Program-made: the position numbers and the translations under genes
Notes under the pieces: generated by a model
What the model was told of the DNA's origin: nothing
Database searches by the model: none
Seen by the model: only the letters and a program-made list of their open reading frames with translations
Shown here: positions 1 through 8,999 of the stretch, piece after piece
How positions within the stretch are numbered: position 1 is the first letter of the stretch
How the letters are laid out: each line of letters starts with the position of its first letter
Assembly: GCA_039944535.1 (NCBI GenBank)
Contig: JBDUYP010000008.1
Coordinates: forward strand, 1 to 64,000
From: JAMZMI01 sp039944535
GTDB lineage: Bacteria; Bacteroidota; Bacteroidia; Cytophagales; Cyclobacteriaceae
DNA length: 64,000 nt
Direction: 5' to 3'

Positions 1-19
1 TAGTTCTGTTTCTCATAGA

Positions 20-820
20 TTATTTGTGTTCGTTAATTAATATACTTTTAATCGCATCGGCATATCTTCTCCCCAATTCTCGCTGGGCAGTAGAATTAAA
101 ATGCAGGTTATCACCCTTGTGGTCTAAACCTTCGGAAGAAATCAAATAGCAATACTCTTCTTCCTTTGCTAGGTCAGCTAAAATGAGATTGATCTGACTG
201 AAATATCTGGCCTTTTCCTCTGGCTGTGCAAAGCGGCCCAATTCCCCTATCATGATGGGCAATTCCGCATTACCTATCTCTGACCTAAATACATCAAACA
301 ATGCAAGCAAGGAATCTTGATATACAGGAAAATCATTGCGTTTGGCATTGCTCTCACCCTGATGCCATAAGATTCCTTTAATTTCCCCTTTAGCTTTGGC
401 CAACTCAACCTTCTCTTTGAAGTTGCTCAAAAGCTTGACCCCACGATGTTCTTTGTCATTTAGCCATTGAAAGACAGAGCTACCTCCAACCGCACAGGGC
501 ACCATAGCAATAGTGACGTTTCTTGGGGTATCTTTCAAAAGTGCTTGAGCGAAACTCATTCCACAATCCAGACCACCTTTTTCATAAAAGTGTAGCGGTT
601 CACTTGCAGGGATCCAATTATTCAAGCTATCTATTGTTATAATCTTCTTGTTAGTTAAAGAATCCTGAGCTTCCAATGAGCCCCTACCTGCCATATTCGA
701 TTGTCCTGCCATGATGAAAACCCATGTATTGCGCTTCGAATTTTTAAAGAGGTTGGACGAGCATGAAGCCATTACAACCAGAGAACACATAAAGGCAAGC
801 TTCCTCAAAAAATGAATCAT
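20..820 (-). CDS. Sialate O-acetylesterase-like SGNH carbohydrate esterase, lipoprotein
   Basis: Probable acetyl esterase that removes O-acetyl groups from sugars (SASA/DUF303, CE6-like fold). Visible: a lipoprotein signal with lipobox MASC near residues 17-20; the serine block GQSNMAGRG around residue 40; the second conserved block WHQGESNA around residue 152; a late His region (LHFN) near residue 241 that can complete the Ser-His dyad. About 266 residues is normal for the single-domain form. Its ATG overlaps the TGA of the upstream GH36-like gene by four bases, so the two are translationally coupled. Last visible gene of the PUL 1 enzyme operon, which may continue past the left edge. Family assignment is firm; the natural substrate is inferred. 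Confidence 0.88.
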   Translation of the reverse strand: MIHFLRKLAFMCSLVVMASCSSNLFKNSKRNTWVFIMAGQSNMAGRGSLEAQDSLTNKKIITIDSLNNWIPASEPLHFYEKGGLDCGMSFAQALLKDTPRNVTIAMVPCAVGGSSVFQWLNDKEHRGVKLLSNFKEKVELAKAKGEIKGILWHQGESNAKRNDFPVYQDSLLALFDVFRSEIGNAELPIMIGELGRFAQPEEKARYFSQINLILADLAKEEEYCYLISSEGLDHKGDNLHFNSTAQRELGRRYADAIKSILINEHK

Positions 821-2916
821 CGTGAAATTTTAAATTTTTGAGACTCAACTCCTTCTTTTGGAACCGCATTGTAAAAGTCATTTCCCAAATACATCAGATC
901 AAATTGATCGGATTGTAATTCGCCAGTCGACGAATACAAAACAATGTTTCCAGGTTCTTCCATTTTGAAGGTCAATTCGTCCTCCATTATTGACTGAATA
1001 TCAACAGTAGATGGGCTCAAGTACTTCTCTCCTCTGCCAATAAGCGACCAACCTTTCGTGATGGGAATGAGTAAATACAACCTATATCCAAACCCATCTA
1101 TCTCAAATTGAAGCCCTTCTTCGCCCAGAACTTGCCCTTTCTGATCATTCCAGTCATATAAAATCAATCCTTCATCGGGCTGCTCCCAAAGACCGTTAAA
1201 AGGTTGAACCATGGCTCCTGCTTCCTGATAATCGGCCTTTTTAATTTTCCCTTTTAAAGGTTCCGATGCTGTTACACTGAGGTTATAAGCAGCAATAGCA
1301 CAGGCTCCATTTTTGAGTGGAGCTATCGTCTTGTAAACTTCTCCATTTTCATACAAGGCATCATTGAAAACGGAACTGGTCATTGGCACTCCTGGAGCTA
1401 ATGGTCTAATAAGTTTGCCGTCATCATAGCTAAGCGGTTCAATAACCGAAGGATTAAATTCTGCCGGATCATCTGAAAGGTAAATAGGCCCACCGGACAA
1501 TGCTTTGGTCACTGCCATCGTCTCTCCCACTTCTATATCTGAAGAATGAAACATATCATGATCAGGCCAAAGTGTTTGACCTAACCAAAGCACATTAAAA
1601 ACCGACTGGAGAATTTGTGATTTTGAGGTGGCAAGATCGTGTTTAATGTAGTCCGGACTGGTACGCATGGTTGCACTACTTTTTGCATTCAGCATATCTA
1701 TCGTATTCTGCGCACTGCAATTCATCAAGCCAAAACCCTGCTCCAAACAAGCCTCCTCTAATGACAGTACATTTTGCATTTGGGCCATAGCGGGGTTTGC
1801 TGATCCATAGTACTCTAGGGTGGATCTTGAAACATTGTCGGTTTTCATGAAATCAAAGCCTTGATCCTTAAGTGTAGAAATCATGTAATCGTAAAAAGCC
1901 TGACTAGATTCCATGTCGTCCTTGGGTAGCAATCCATCCTCTCGTTTAGGGCTTGGCATTAGGGAAGCAGACAATCCTGGCATGGTATGATCAACATGAA
2001 CCCCATTCCAATGTGAAAGGAAACCGTGCCAGATTCCCATCCACTTGATCCTATCGTCTGATTTTCTAGAGGTAATGGGATTCCATCCATTTGGGAATTT
2101 CTCAGAATTGGGTTCATATGAAATCAGCTTATTTTTCTTATCATTTTGATGACCATCATCAATCAAAAACCATCTGACTGGCACACCTGATTGCTCAATA
2201 TTGTCAATTGCCCCAACCAGGATCTCCTCGTTGATCGTCTTTTTATATTGCTCCCAGGTGCACCAACCCAAATACTCCAGAGGCTCAGGGTATTCTTTTA
2301 AATCTCTCAACGATGCACTGGCAAACTGACTTTTATGATCCAATGCAAGCTCCCAGGTTTTGAATAGCGATTCGTACATATTCTCAGATTCATACCAAGC
2401 CAGTAATGGGACATTTGAATCTTGAGGAACAGACTGAGTTCCTAGTGTTCCATAATCGAGGACTAGCCTGCCATCTTCAGTGATTTCCAACCAGCTAATA
2501 CTCACATCTCCTGCTAGCGGTAGTAGCGTTAGATAGTTACCATTGGTCAACTGAAAAAGCATTGTCAGTGCCCTTCTGTTGGGCTGTGGAATTCTAGGAG
2601 GAACCGGATCTTTAGACTCAAAAATGGATTTCAATTCCTTGCCTCCAACCCATGGGAACATTCTGTTGCTCGCACCAATCCAACGAAATTGGTTAGAGTC
2701 AGCCGCTACATGCACAAACTTCTCAAACTCTGGCAGTATTATTTCGCGAGGGGATTCATCACTCGGATCAGGAGTGCTCAACACAAGTACATTTTCTAGT
2801 TTATCAGTTGTTAGGTCTATCTTATCACCGAATGAGTAACTCTCAATATTGGAGCAAGCGAGTAACATGCTCAATGAGATAAATAAGATGATATGGTATT
2901 TATATGTAAATCGCAT
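817..2916 (-). CDS. GH36 / raffinose-synthase-like alpha-galactosidase, lipoprotein
   Basis: Predicted retaining alpha-galactosidase of the GH36 raffinose-synthase (Sip1) branch. A lipoprotein signal ends at LLAC (Cys21). The barrel shows WCTWEQY (about 218-224), WFLIDDGHQ (249-257), the nucleophile motif FMKTD (Asp360), and RTSPDY (419-424) where Asp422 fits the acid/base. At 699 residues it is close to family length. It likely acts in the periplasm or on the outer membrane, trimming alpha-galactose from imported oligosaccharides. Twenty-one bases separate it from the PhoD-like gene upstream and it overlaps the downstream esterase. Raffinose-synthase-like members are not all characterised, so exact linkage is open. 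Confidence 0.85.
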   Translation of the reverse strand: MRFTYKYHIILFISLSMLLACSNIESYSFGDKIDLTTDKLENVLVLSTPDPSDESPREIILPEFEKFVHVAADSNQFRWIGASNRMFPWVGGKELKSIFESKDPVPPRIPQPNRRALTMLFQLTNGNYLTLLPLAGDVSISWLEITEDGRLVLDYGTLGTQSVPQDSNVPLLAWYESENMYESLFKTWELALDHKSQFASASLRDLKEYPEPLEYLGWCTWEQYKKTINEEILVGAIDNIEQSGVPVRWFLIDDGHQNDKKNKLISYEPNSEKFPNGWNPITSRKSDDRIKWMGIWHGFLSHWNGVHVDHTMPGLSASLMPSPKREDGLLPKDDMESSQAFYDYMISTLKDQGFDFMKTDNVSRSTLEYYGSANPAMAQMQNVLSLEEACLEQGFGLMNCSAQNTIDMLNAKSSATMRTSPDYIKHDLATSKSQILQSVFNVLWLGQTLWPDHDMFHSSDIEVGETMAVTKALSGGPIYLSDDPAEFNPSVIEPLSYDDGKLIRPLAPGVPMTSSVFNDALYENGEVYKTIAPLKNGACAIAAYNLSVTASEPLKGKIKKADYQEAGAMVQPFNGLWEQPDEGLILYDWNDQKGQVLGEEGLQFEIDGFGYRLYLLIPITKGWSLIGRGEKYLSPSTVDIQSIMEDELTFKMEEPGNIVLYSSTGELQSDQFDLMYLGNDFYNAVPKEGVESQKFKISR

Positions 2917-2937
2917 ATGTTGTTCTTAAAATTGAAT

Positions 2938-4539
2938 TCATAGCTGGATCATAATAGGCCAACCGGTAAACTGTTCTGCATCACCATTTGTGACGTCCTC
3001 AAACCTTGGCCAGCACTCGAACGTGACCGTTCGGTTGATCTTATTGAATTTTATCAAACCATACCCTGCTCCGTTAGAGTGCGTCTCGGGATTGGCGTAC
3101 GCATGCATGGTGATTTTATTGTCAAACCCATCCCTATACTGACCTGTCCAGGGGAGTACGTCATTCGAATTCTTCCCTCCTTTTTCGTCTTCAGGCCACC
3201 ACCATCTACTATAAATATCATTGACAATAGCAGGCACTACAAAAGCCCACGGGCCATCCTCATAATCGTCAATACCATGCTGAACGACTGTAGCCAGATG
3301 CTGGTCACCAGCGATATGAACAGCTCCTGCTTTTTTGATTGCTTTTAATGCTTGGTTCCTTCCTTTTTGGGGCCAACCATTTGAATCCATATCAGCATGC
3401 AGTCTATTTTCAGGGTTGCCGTGCACATGTGCGCCTCCACAAAAACCTGTCTGCGATAACACTACTTTTATAGAATTGGGATTTGTATCAGCCCAATCAT
3501 TTAGAAACTGTTCCTGACGATCCCCAAGCAATTCCAACCCTTCCAAATCAACAGACGATGGATCATAATTAGGATCTTTGATATGATCCGGCCGTGAACC
3601 TCTTTGTGGAACCTTACCATTGGGTCCTGACTTAAATTTACGATCCTCTATTACTGCAAAATCTAATCCTCCGAACAAAAAACTGGTATAGTAGACCCCA
3701 ATTCCCTGTTCCACAGGAGTTGGATCATAGGGGTCAGGTAAATGTGAAGTCTGACATCTTTCTACCATTTTCACATATTCTGGATGATAAAAATATCCCC
3801 CGTCATCACCCTGTTTTCTTAATGCTTTTTTTCCTCCTTCACCCCACAGATTGGGTTGTCCAATATCATGATCATCAGGTATAGTGATGCATGGACGATT
3901 TCTAAACACCTCTCTGAATTGCATTCCGAACTTAAGCCATGCGGCAGTATGCTCTTTATGATCATACGACTGATCCCCTGCAAAAAATACCATATCAGGA
4001 TCCTGATGATTAATGTTTCTCACATAGTTTTCTCTGTCTCCTCTATCCTTTCGGCTGTTGCACGACAAAGCTGCCATGGATATTTCGTCCTTGTCTGTTG
4101 GGTCTTTTCTGATCAACCCTTCAAACCTTGCCTCCTCTCCATGGAGCAAGCGATACTTTACATCTACTGACTGGTCCCAGTTTTCAACTCTGAACAAGGC
4201 AGACCAGCCTAACTCCGTAACTTTCTGCTTTTGAATTTCCTTCCATTGGTCCCCCTTTAGAATTTCCAGGCGTACCTCTCTTGTCTCCTCTGGATAAAGT
4301 GGATATAACTGGGCACTCAGCTTCAACGTCGCATCAGAAACTGTGTAGATACCAAAGGCAATGACATCTTTCCTTTCTACCTTAAGGTTAATGATTGGAT
4401 TATCAGGACGGTTCCACCAATCATTGACTGCCAGCGTGTCCAATTCAGAAAATGGAGCCTTGACATACGAAGGCTGCTGACATCCAAAAGTTAGAAGGAT
4501 GAAAACAGCAAAGAGAATACTAATGGTTTTTATTTTCAT
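2938..4539 (-). CDS. PhoD-like metallophosphatase, lipoprotein
   Basis: Member of the PhoD/alkaline phosphatase D metallophosphoesterase family. Metal-binding signatures visible: SCNSRKD, FFAGDQSYDH, IPDDHDIGQ and AGDQHLATV, in the family order. The start is taken at the internal ATG (4539), which gives a clean lipoprotein signal (lipobox FGC) and begins one base past the stop of the fucosidase; a longer frame would overlap that gene. PhoD proteins are phosphodiesterases/phosphomonoesterases; some distant members in PULs may act on other esters. What a phosphatase does in a carbohydrate operon is not evident; removal of phosphate decorations is an inference. Confidence 0.82.
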   Translation of the reverse strand: MKIKTISILFAVFILLTFGCQQPSYVKAPFSELDTLAVNDWWNRPDNPIINLKVERKDVIAFGIYTVSDATLKLSAQLYPLYPEETREVRLEILKGDQWKEIQKQKVTELGWSALFRVENWDQSVDVKYRLLHGEEARFEGLIRKDPTDKDEISMAALSCNSRKDRGDRENYVRNINHQDPDMVFFAGDQSYDHKEHTAAWLKFGMQFREVFRNRPCITIPDDHDIGQPNLWGEGGKKALRKQGDDGGYFYHPEYVKMVERCQTSHLPDPYDPTPVEQGIGVYYTSFLFGGLDFAVIEDRKFKSGPNGKVPQRGSRPDHIKDPNYDPSSVDLEGLELLGDRQEQFLNDWADTNPNSIKVVLSQTGFCGGAHVHGNPENRLHADMDSNGWPQKGRNQALKAIKKAGAVHIAGDQHLATVVQHGIDDYEDGPWAFVVPAIVNDIYSRWWWPEDEKGGKNSNDVLPWTGQYRDGFDNKITMHAYANPETHSNGAGYGLIKFNKINRTVTFECWPRFEDVTNGDAEQFTGWPIMIQL

Positions 4540-4540
4540 G

Positions 4541-5884
4541 TTACTTATTAAGTGATTGTTTGTATGATACATCCTCCAACTTCACAACAATTGGATTTGG
4601 CCACTTGCGGTCGTTGTAGATCCTGTGGGAACGCATTACGGATATTTCCAGGCCGGCAGCAGTATTTTTAATCATTGGCTCAGGATCAGTGTCAGGATTA
4701 TATTCCAGCACTAGGCTGTTCTGCCCAAGCACAGATATTTTGGCATTTTTTCCTGCTTGCAGTGATTTGATTGTGCGAACTTTTCGCTCTCCGAATGGCC
4801 ATGAATCTTCAATCAGAAAAGCATAGATTGTATTTTGGCCTTTCTGCTTTAGAAACCAGATGTTATCCTCTCTGACAATATCCAAAGGCTCTGTATTAAC
4901 AAAGGCTTCCAGATTGATAAACATCCAAAGGGACAGTTCATTCAATCCTGCTGCTTGCTCTTGCGGAAACCGGCCTTTCTGATCCGGACCGAAGTTGAGT
5001 AGGAAATTTCCACCCTTAGCTCTTATATCAATCAGTTTTCTGATACAGTCATTAGCTGTCTTGTAATTTTCATTGGATGGTCTGTATTGCCACTGATCTC
5101 CGAAGGTATAATTAGCTTCCCAAGGTGCTGGCAATGGCTGATCAGGAGTAAACTGCTCAGGTGTCTCCATTGCACCCCTTGTAACTACCACATCTGGATC
5201 AATTTTCCAGCAAACTTTAGCCAATTCGGTCTTGGCATATTGCTCTCTACCATCCAGGAAAATGATATCAATCTTACCGTAATTTGTCATTAGCTCTTCC
5301 ATCTGTTCCTTCACATACTTATTCAATGCTTTATTACCTGAGGCGAGTGCTTCCGGTCGATCTCTAGAAATCAATGTGCCTTGATCATACAAGAAATAGA
5401 AATCATCAGGGGAATAATAGAATCCAATAGCCAACCCCTCTGCTCGAAAAGCATCAACCACTTGGCTGGTAATATCCTTTCCATATGGAGTGTTCATGAT
5501 ATCAAAATCAGTGGTTTTGGTATCGAACATGCAAAATCCATTGTGGTGCTTAGTAGTAAAAACCACATACTTCATTCCTGCCAGTTTTGCAGCTTTTGCC
5601 CATTCAGAGGCATCAAACTGATCTGGATTGAAGGTCTTCGGAAGCTGATTTACATATCTATCGAGGTAGTCATCTGAGGCACCCACCATGCTATGACTGA
5701 TGACCATGCCTAGCTGAACATCCATGCTCCAATGAATGAACATTCCGAAACCCAACTCAGTGAACCAGACCTCCCGTTCAGGTTTATTTAGATTCAGGGG
5801 CTTGTCTTGAGCCAAACTTTGAAAGCCAACAATAAGCAGAGCTATTGGTATCAACTTTTGGATGTTGACCATAGCTTTTCTCAT
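4541..5884 (-). CDS. GH29 alpha-L-fucosidase
   Basis: Retaining alpha-L-fucosidase (GH29). The barrel opens with ELGFGMFIHWS; TTKHHNGFCMFDT carries the paired histidines; IDIIFLDG contains the aspartate expected as nucleophile (about residue 211 from the start used here). The frame extends upstream to a GTG, but the ATG at 5884, or the next one at 5872, gives a better secretion signal ending near SLAQ, so 5884 is used. The C-terminal region (about 330-447) fits the beta-sandwich of GH29. Four genes upstream in the same operon starts a GH28-like enzyme, so this is part of a debranching set. Family certain; linkage specificity unknown. Confidence 0.92.
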   Translation of the reverse strand: MRKAMVNIQKLIPIALLIVGFQSLAQDKPLNLNKPEREVWFTELGFGMFIHWSMDVQLGMVISHSMVGASDDYLDRYVNQLPKTFNPDQFDASEWAKAAKLAGMKYVVFTTKHHNGFCMFDTKTTDFDIMNTPYGKDITSQVVDAFRAEGLAIGFYYSPDDFYFLYDQGTLISRDRPEALASGNKALNKYVKEQMEELMTNYGKIDIIFLDGREQYAKTELAKVCWKIDPDVVVTRGAMETPEQFTPDQPLPAPWEANYTFGDQWQYRPSNENYKTANDCIRKLIDIRAKGGNFLLNFGPDQKGRFPQEQAAGLNELSLWMFINLEAFVNTEPLDIVREDNIWFLKQKGQNTIYAFLIEDSWPFGERKVRTIKSLQAGKNAKISVLGQNSLVLEYNPDTDPEPMIKNTAAGLEISVMRSHRIYNDRKWPNPIVVKLEDVSYKQSLNK

Positions 5885-5926
5885 TAGAATGCGATTAATA
5901 ATTATTCCTTGTATTTTCACAACTGT

Positions 5927-7351
5927 TTATTCATCTTCCCAACCATCTGATCGAAATGATGAGGCAGGTATACCATATCTGTTAAATAAGTCACCTACCA
6001 CAAAATCTTTGAATGCATATCGCACCGCAATAGGTTCGCTGACATCAGGGCATGACAACTTCATAATCTTTGTCTTCTTATTGTATTTGGCCGAAGCAGG
6101 GTAAAACTGCTTATCCTCACCCGCCAACTCAAACAGATTAAAACCATTACCATAATTGGTAAGGCCACCATCATCGTATTTGAATGTCAGATTCACCTCC
6201 GAGCCATTAATGGTGATTTTGTCGAGTTCCGGCCCTTTGCAGACTATCCCTTTAACTCCGTAAGTTTCTTTTAAAGCGAAATAAGCAAGACGCTGACCGG
6301 CTATTTCTTTATTGTTGGGATGAACATTCTTTTCTTCACCTGAATCCATCAATGAAACCATACCAGAATTTGGTATTCGTTTCGACGCTTCATATTGAGC
6401 CTCTCTCAAGAAAGCTGAATTAATTGCTGGCCTGTTATAATCAAAGGGAGCCAACTGACAATAGTAGAAGGGGAATTCACCTATACCCCACCGTTCTCTC
6501 CAGCGACTGACCATAATCTCCATTAGATCATCATAAATTTTGGCCTCTCTTGCATTACTCTCCCCCTGGTACCAAATCACTCCTCGAATTTTGAATTCCA
6601 ACATTGGATTGATCATGGCATTAAACAATGCACAGGATCTATTTTGGTTGACCCCTTTGGAATGATCATCTAAAATTGAAGGATCAAATGATCTTAGACC
6701 CTGTTCATCGATCCACGCCTGGATTCTTGTCCCACCCCAGTTAGAAGAAATCAAGCCAATTGGCACATTCAAGGACTCGAATAACATTTTGCCAAAATAA
6801 TACCCAACAGCACTAAAGTTTCCAGATGACTCAGGCACACACTCTTTCCAAAGTCCAGTAAAATCACTTTGAGGAACATAGCTCATATTGTGTTCGACAT
6901 TTAGCAATCTGATGGACGGGTTGCTGGACTCAAGCACTAAATTGTTAGGACTTGGAAATGTTGGTGTTCCTGTTTTGATTAGCTCCCACTCCATATTGGA
7001 TTGACCGGAACATACCCAAACTTCTCCTATCAGCACATTTTCAAGAATCACTGTTTCATCGCCATCCGCAATTTGTACTTGATAGGGCCCCCCAGCCTCT
7101 GGAGTTTTAACTTTCAGTTTCCAATTACCTTCTTTATCAGTTTTGGTTTTATAAGCTCTTCCATTCCAAGAAGTTGTAACTGTTATTTCATTCTTTGCAG
7201 GTCCCGTACCCCAAATAGAAACATCAGTGTTTCGTTGAAGGACCATATTGCTTCCAAATATTGATGGAAGATCTACTTGCGCCTGAACCTGATGGTCATT
7301 GAAACATAAAACGAAGCAAAAAAACAGTACTCTAAGTGTTCTATTTCTCAT
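5927..7351 (-). CDS. Sialate O-acetylesterase (SASA family), secreted
   Basis: Two-part SASA family acetylesterase of typical length (474 residues). A signal peptide ends around QVQAQ. An N-terminal beta domain (LPSIFGSNMVLQR, about 29-41) precedes the catalytic block VCSGQSNMEW (about 112) and the second block GVIWYQGESNA (about 257). Bacteroidetes homologues deacetylate sialic acids or acetylated xylan/pectin. It differs in architecture from the two short acetylesterases in this window (20-820 and 55128-56093), so substrates probably differ. Operon gaps are 28 bases upstream and about 40 downstream. Confidence 0.92.
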   Translation of the reverse strand: MRNRTLRVLFFCFVLCFNDHQVQAQVDLPSIFGSNMVLQRNTDVSIWGTGPAKNEITVTTSWNGRAYKTKTDKEGNWKLKVKTPEAGGPYQVQIADGDETVILENVLIGEVWVCSGQSNMEWELIKTGTPTFPSPNNLVLESSNPSIRLLNVEHNMSYVPQSDFTGLWKECVPESSGNFSAVGYYFGKMLFESLNVPIGLISSNWGGTRIQAWIDEQGLRSFDPSILDDHSKGVNQNRSCALFNAMINPMLEFKIRGVIWYQGESNAREAKIYDDLMEIMVSRWRERWGIGEFPFYYCQLAPFDYNRPAINSAFLREAQYEASKRIPNSGMVSLMDSGEEKNVHPNNKEIAGQRLAYFALKETYGVKGIVCKGPELDKITINGSEVNLTFKYDDGGLTNYGNGFNLFELAGEDKQFYPASAKYNKKTKIMKLSCPDVSEPIAVRYAFKDFVVGDLFNRYGIPASSFRSDGWEDE

Positions 7352-7379
7352 TTGAGTAAATGATTTTTCCTTTTTGACC

Positions 7380-8837
7380 TTATTTCAACCCAGTTAAATC
7401 TGACTCTATTATGAACTTGCCTTCTCCCTTGTCAATCACCGCCTTGAAGTCATCAGATATTTCGATATTATTCGCAGTTCTGAGAATGATTTCCTTGTCA
7501 GGAACTCTATTCTCAAGGAAATTCATCTCACCTTGTTTATTGAGAGTGTTTCCATAAAAATTGACAAAAGTCTTTCCGTAATCAGGAACATAGCCCTTCT
7601 TGCCGTGAAAAAGTATACCCGAATTTCTCAGACTGCAATTGGTGATGGTGAAAACATCCACCGGAGTATTTACTTTTACGAAGGGCAAGTCACCATCATG
7701 TAATACCTTGACATTATCAAACAATAGTTGTTCCTGCTGAGGAATATCAGCTCCAGGATAATAGGATCTGCTCCAGCTGCTATTGTCAAAATGGATTGAA
7801 AAAGATGACCTGGGTTTTTCCAGGAAAATATCTCGATATACTACGTTTCTAACTCCTGCCGTATACTGCACATCATCTTGCATCATCACCCATTTGATTC
7901 CATCCAGCACCACAGTTCCTTCTTCATGTGTTGGTCTCGTTTTGGTTGTCCAGGTCCCCTTGATTGGCTTTCCATTGTCTCCCAATCCATCTACCCTATA
8001 GATTCGGCCATTGGAGACCACCGCATCGGCATTTTGTAGCTCCAAGCCTTCTTTCCAATCCACCCAGCCTCCGGCTAAAATCCGACAGAAGTAGCCAACT
8101 ATAGGCTGTCCTTCTAACGACAGGTCATTGCAATTTTCGATTACCCCATTTTCAATCCAACCTACTTCCGGATTAGAATTGGCATAATCATGAGCATTGA
8201 GTGCAAGTGCATCATCCAAAGTTTGGAAGGTCGCATTAGAAATTCTAAATCGGTTGCCCCGACCAAGATGAATACCATCCTTATCGCCAACTAGTATCGT
8301 GTCGTCGATCAGCAAATCCTCAAACGTGCATACATGAACGCTAAATTGAACTCCCTCAATATCATAGCACCTGAAACCTTCTATCCGTAAATCCTTTACA
8401 TAGAAAAAGGCCAGCTGACCTCTTAAACCAAAGACCTCATTGTAGCGCTTAACTACACCATTCACGCTAATATGAAGTCCTTTGACTGAAATATGCTCGT
8501 CCCATGTTCGGGTCAGTGCACCTTTATTCAGTAACACATGGGAAAAGGCACCTTCTTCATCCACTTTCTGAAGAATTACGCCTTTGCCAAATTCTATAGA
8601 AGTATTGCTGCCGATATAAGAGGTACTAGCCACCTTGTAAGTTCCGGGTTGGCTAACAATGATATTGCCACCTTGATCCAATGCCTTTTGGAGCGCCTTT
8701 ACATTCTCTACTCCTGTAGCTTTTGGAGAAAATCCGAAATCTGCAGCATTCGTAAAGCCCGATGACTGAGCATAAACTGTTACACATGAAAATAAAATAA
8801 CGAATAGAACTAGCGTTCTTGAGTAAGTTTTTGACAT
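7380..8837 (-). CDS. Secreted right-handed beta-helix enzyme, GH28-like
   Basis: Secreted protein (signal ends near VYAQ) with the pectin-lyase fold. The N-terminal FTNAADFGFSP...NVKALQKALDQGG block is the typical entry of GH28/pectate-lyase-like beta-helices. A central GDKDGIHLGRGNRF and LDDALALN (about 183-214) resembles the GH28 Asp-rich catalytic turns. No family-defining NTD triad is obvious, so it may be GH28-like rather than a proven polygalacturonase. First gene of the six-gene enzyme operon behind susCD of PUL 1, hence a good candidate for the backbone-attacking enzyme. The uxaA gene nearby makes a galacturonate-containing target attractive, but this is inference. Confidence 0.72.
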   Translation of the reverse strand: MSKTYSRTLVLFVILFSCVTVYAQSSGFTNAADFGFSPKATGVENVKALQKALDQGGNIIVSQPGTYKVASTSYIGSNTSIEFGKGVILQKVDEEGAFSHVLLNKGALTRTWDEHISVKGLHISVNGVVKRYNEVFGLRGQLAFFYVKDLRIEGFRCYDIEGVQFSVHVCTFEDLLIDDTILVGDKDGIHLGRGNRFRISNATFQTLDDALALNAHDYANSNPEVGWIENGVIENCNDLSLEGQPIVGYFCRILAGGWVDWKEGLELQNADAVVSNGRIYRVDGLGDNGKPIKGTWTTKTRPTHEEGTVVLDGIKWVMMQDDVQYTAGVRNVVYRDIFLEKPRSSFSIHFDNSSWSRSYYPGADIPQQEQLLFDNVKVLHDGDLPFVKVNTPVDVFTITNCSLRNSGILFHGKKGYVPDYGKTFVNFYGNTLNKQGEMNFLENRVPDKEIILRTANNIEISDDFKAVIDKGEGKFIIESDLTGLK

Positions 8838-8960
8838 TTTACTGTTTTTAGAAAAGTTGATTCGATCAAATTAAGAGGTCACCAGCTATCCACGCCGAAC
8901 CACTGTACGAGGATTTGAAATCGAATGCCCCGTACTTTAACTGTTATAATGAGAGAACAA

Positions 8961-8990
8961 AAAATGCCGTGGCAATTTCCACGGCATTTT
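8961..8990 (-). terminator. Rho-independent terminator after susD of PUL 1
   Basis: Perfect 12-bp stem (8961-8972 with 8979-8990, loop of six) containing the GC-rich core TGCCGTGG. It lies directly after the SusD stop codon and is followed on the minus strand by a run of T. It separates the transporter genes from the enzyme operon and would lower enzyme expression relative to susCD, or require a separate promoter in 8838-8960, where no convincing one was seen. Confidence 0.9.
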
Positions 8991-8999
8991 ATTTAAGAT

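Noticed and set aside
8838..8960. ACCTCTTAAT before the GH28-like gene as the second half of the bipartite element
   Set aside because: No GAGTA at the required 16 bases; GTTCG stands there instead.
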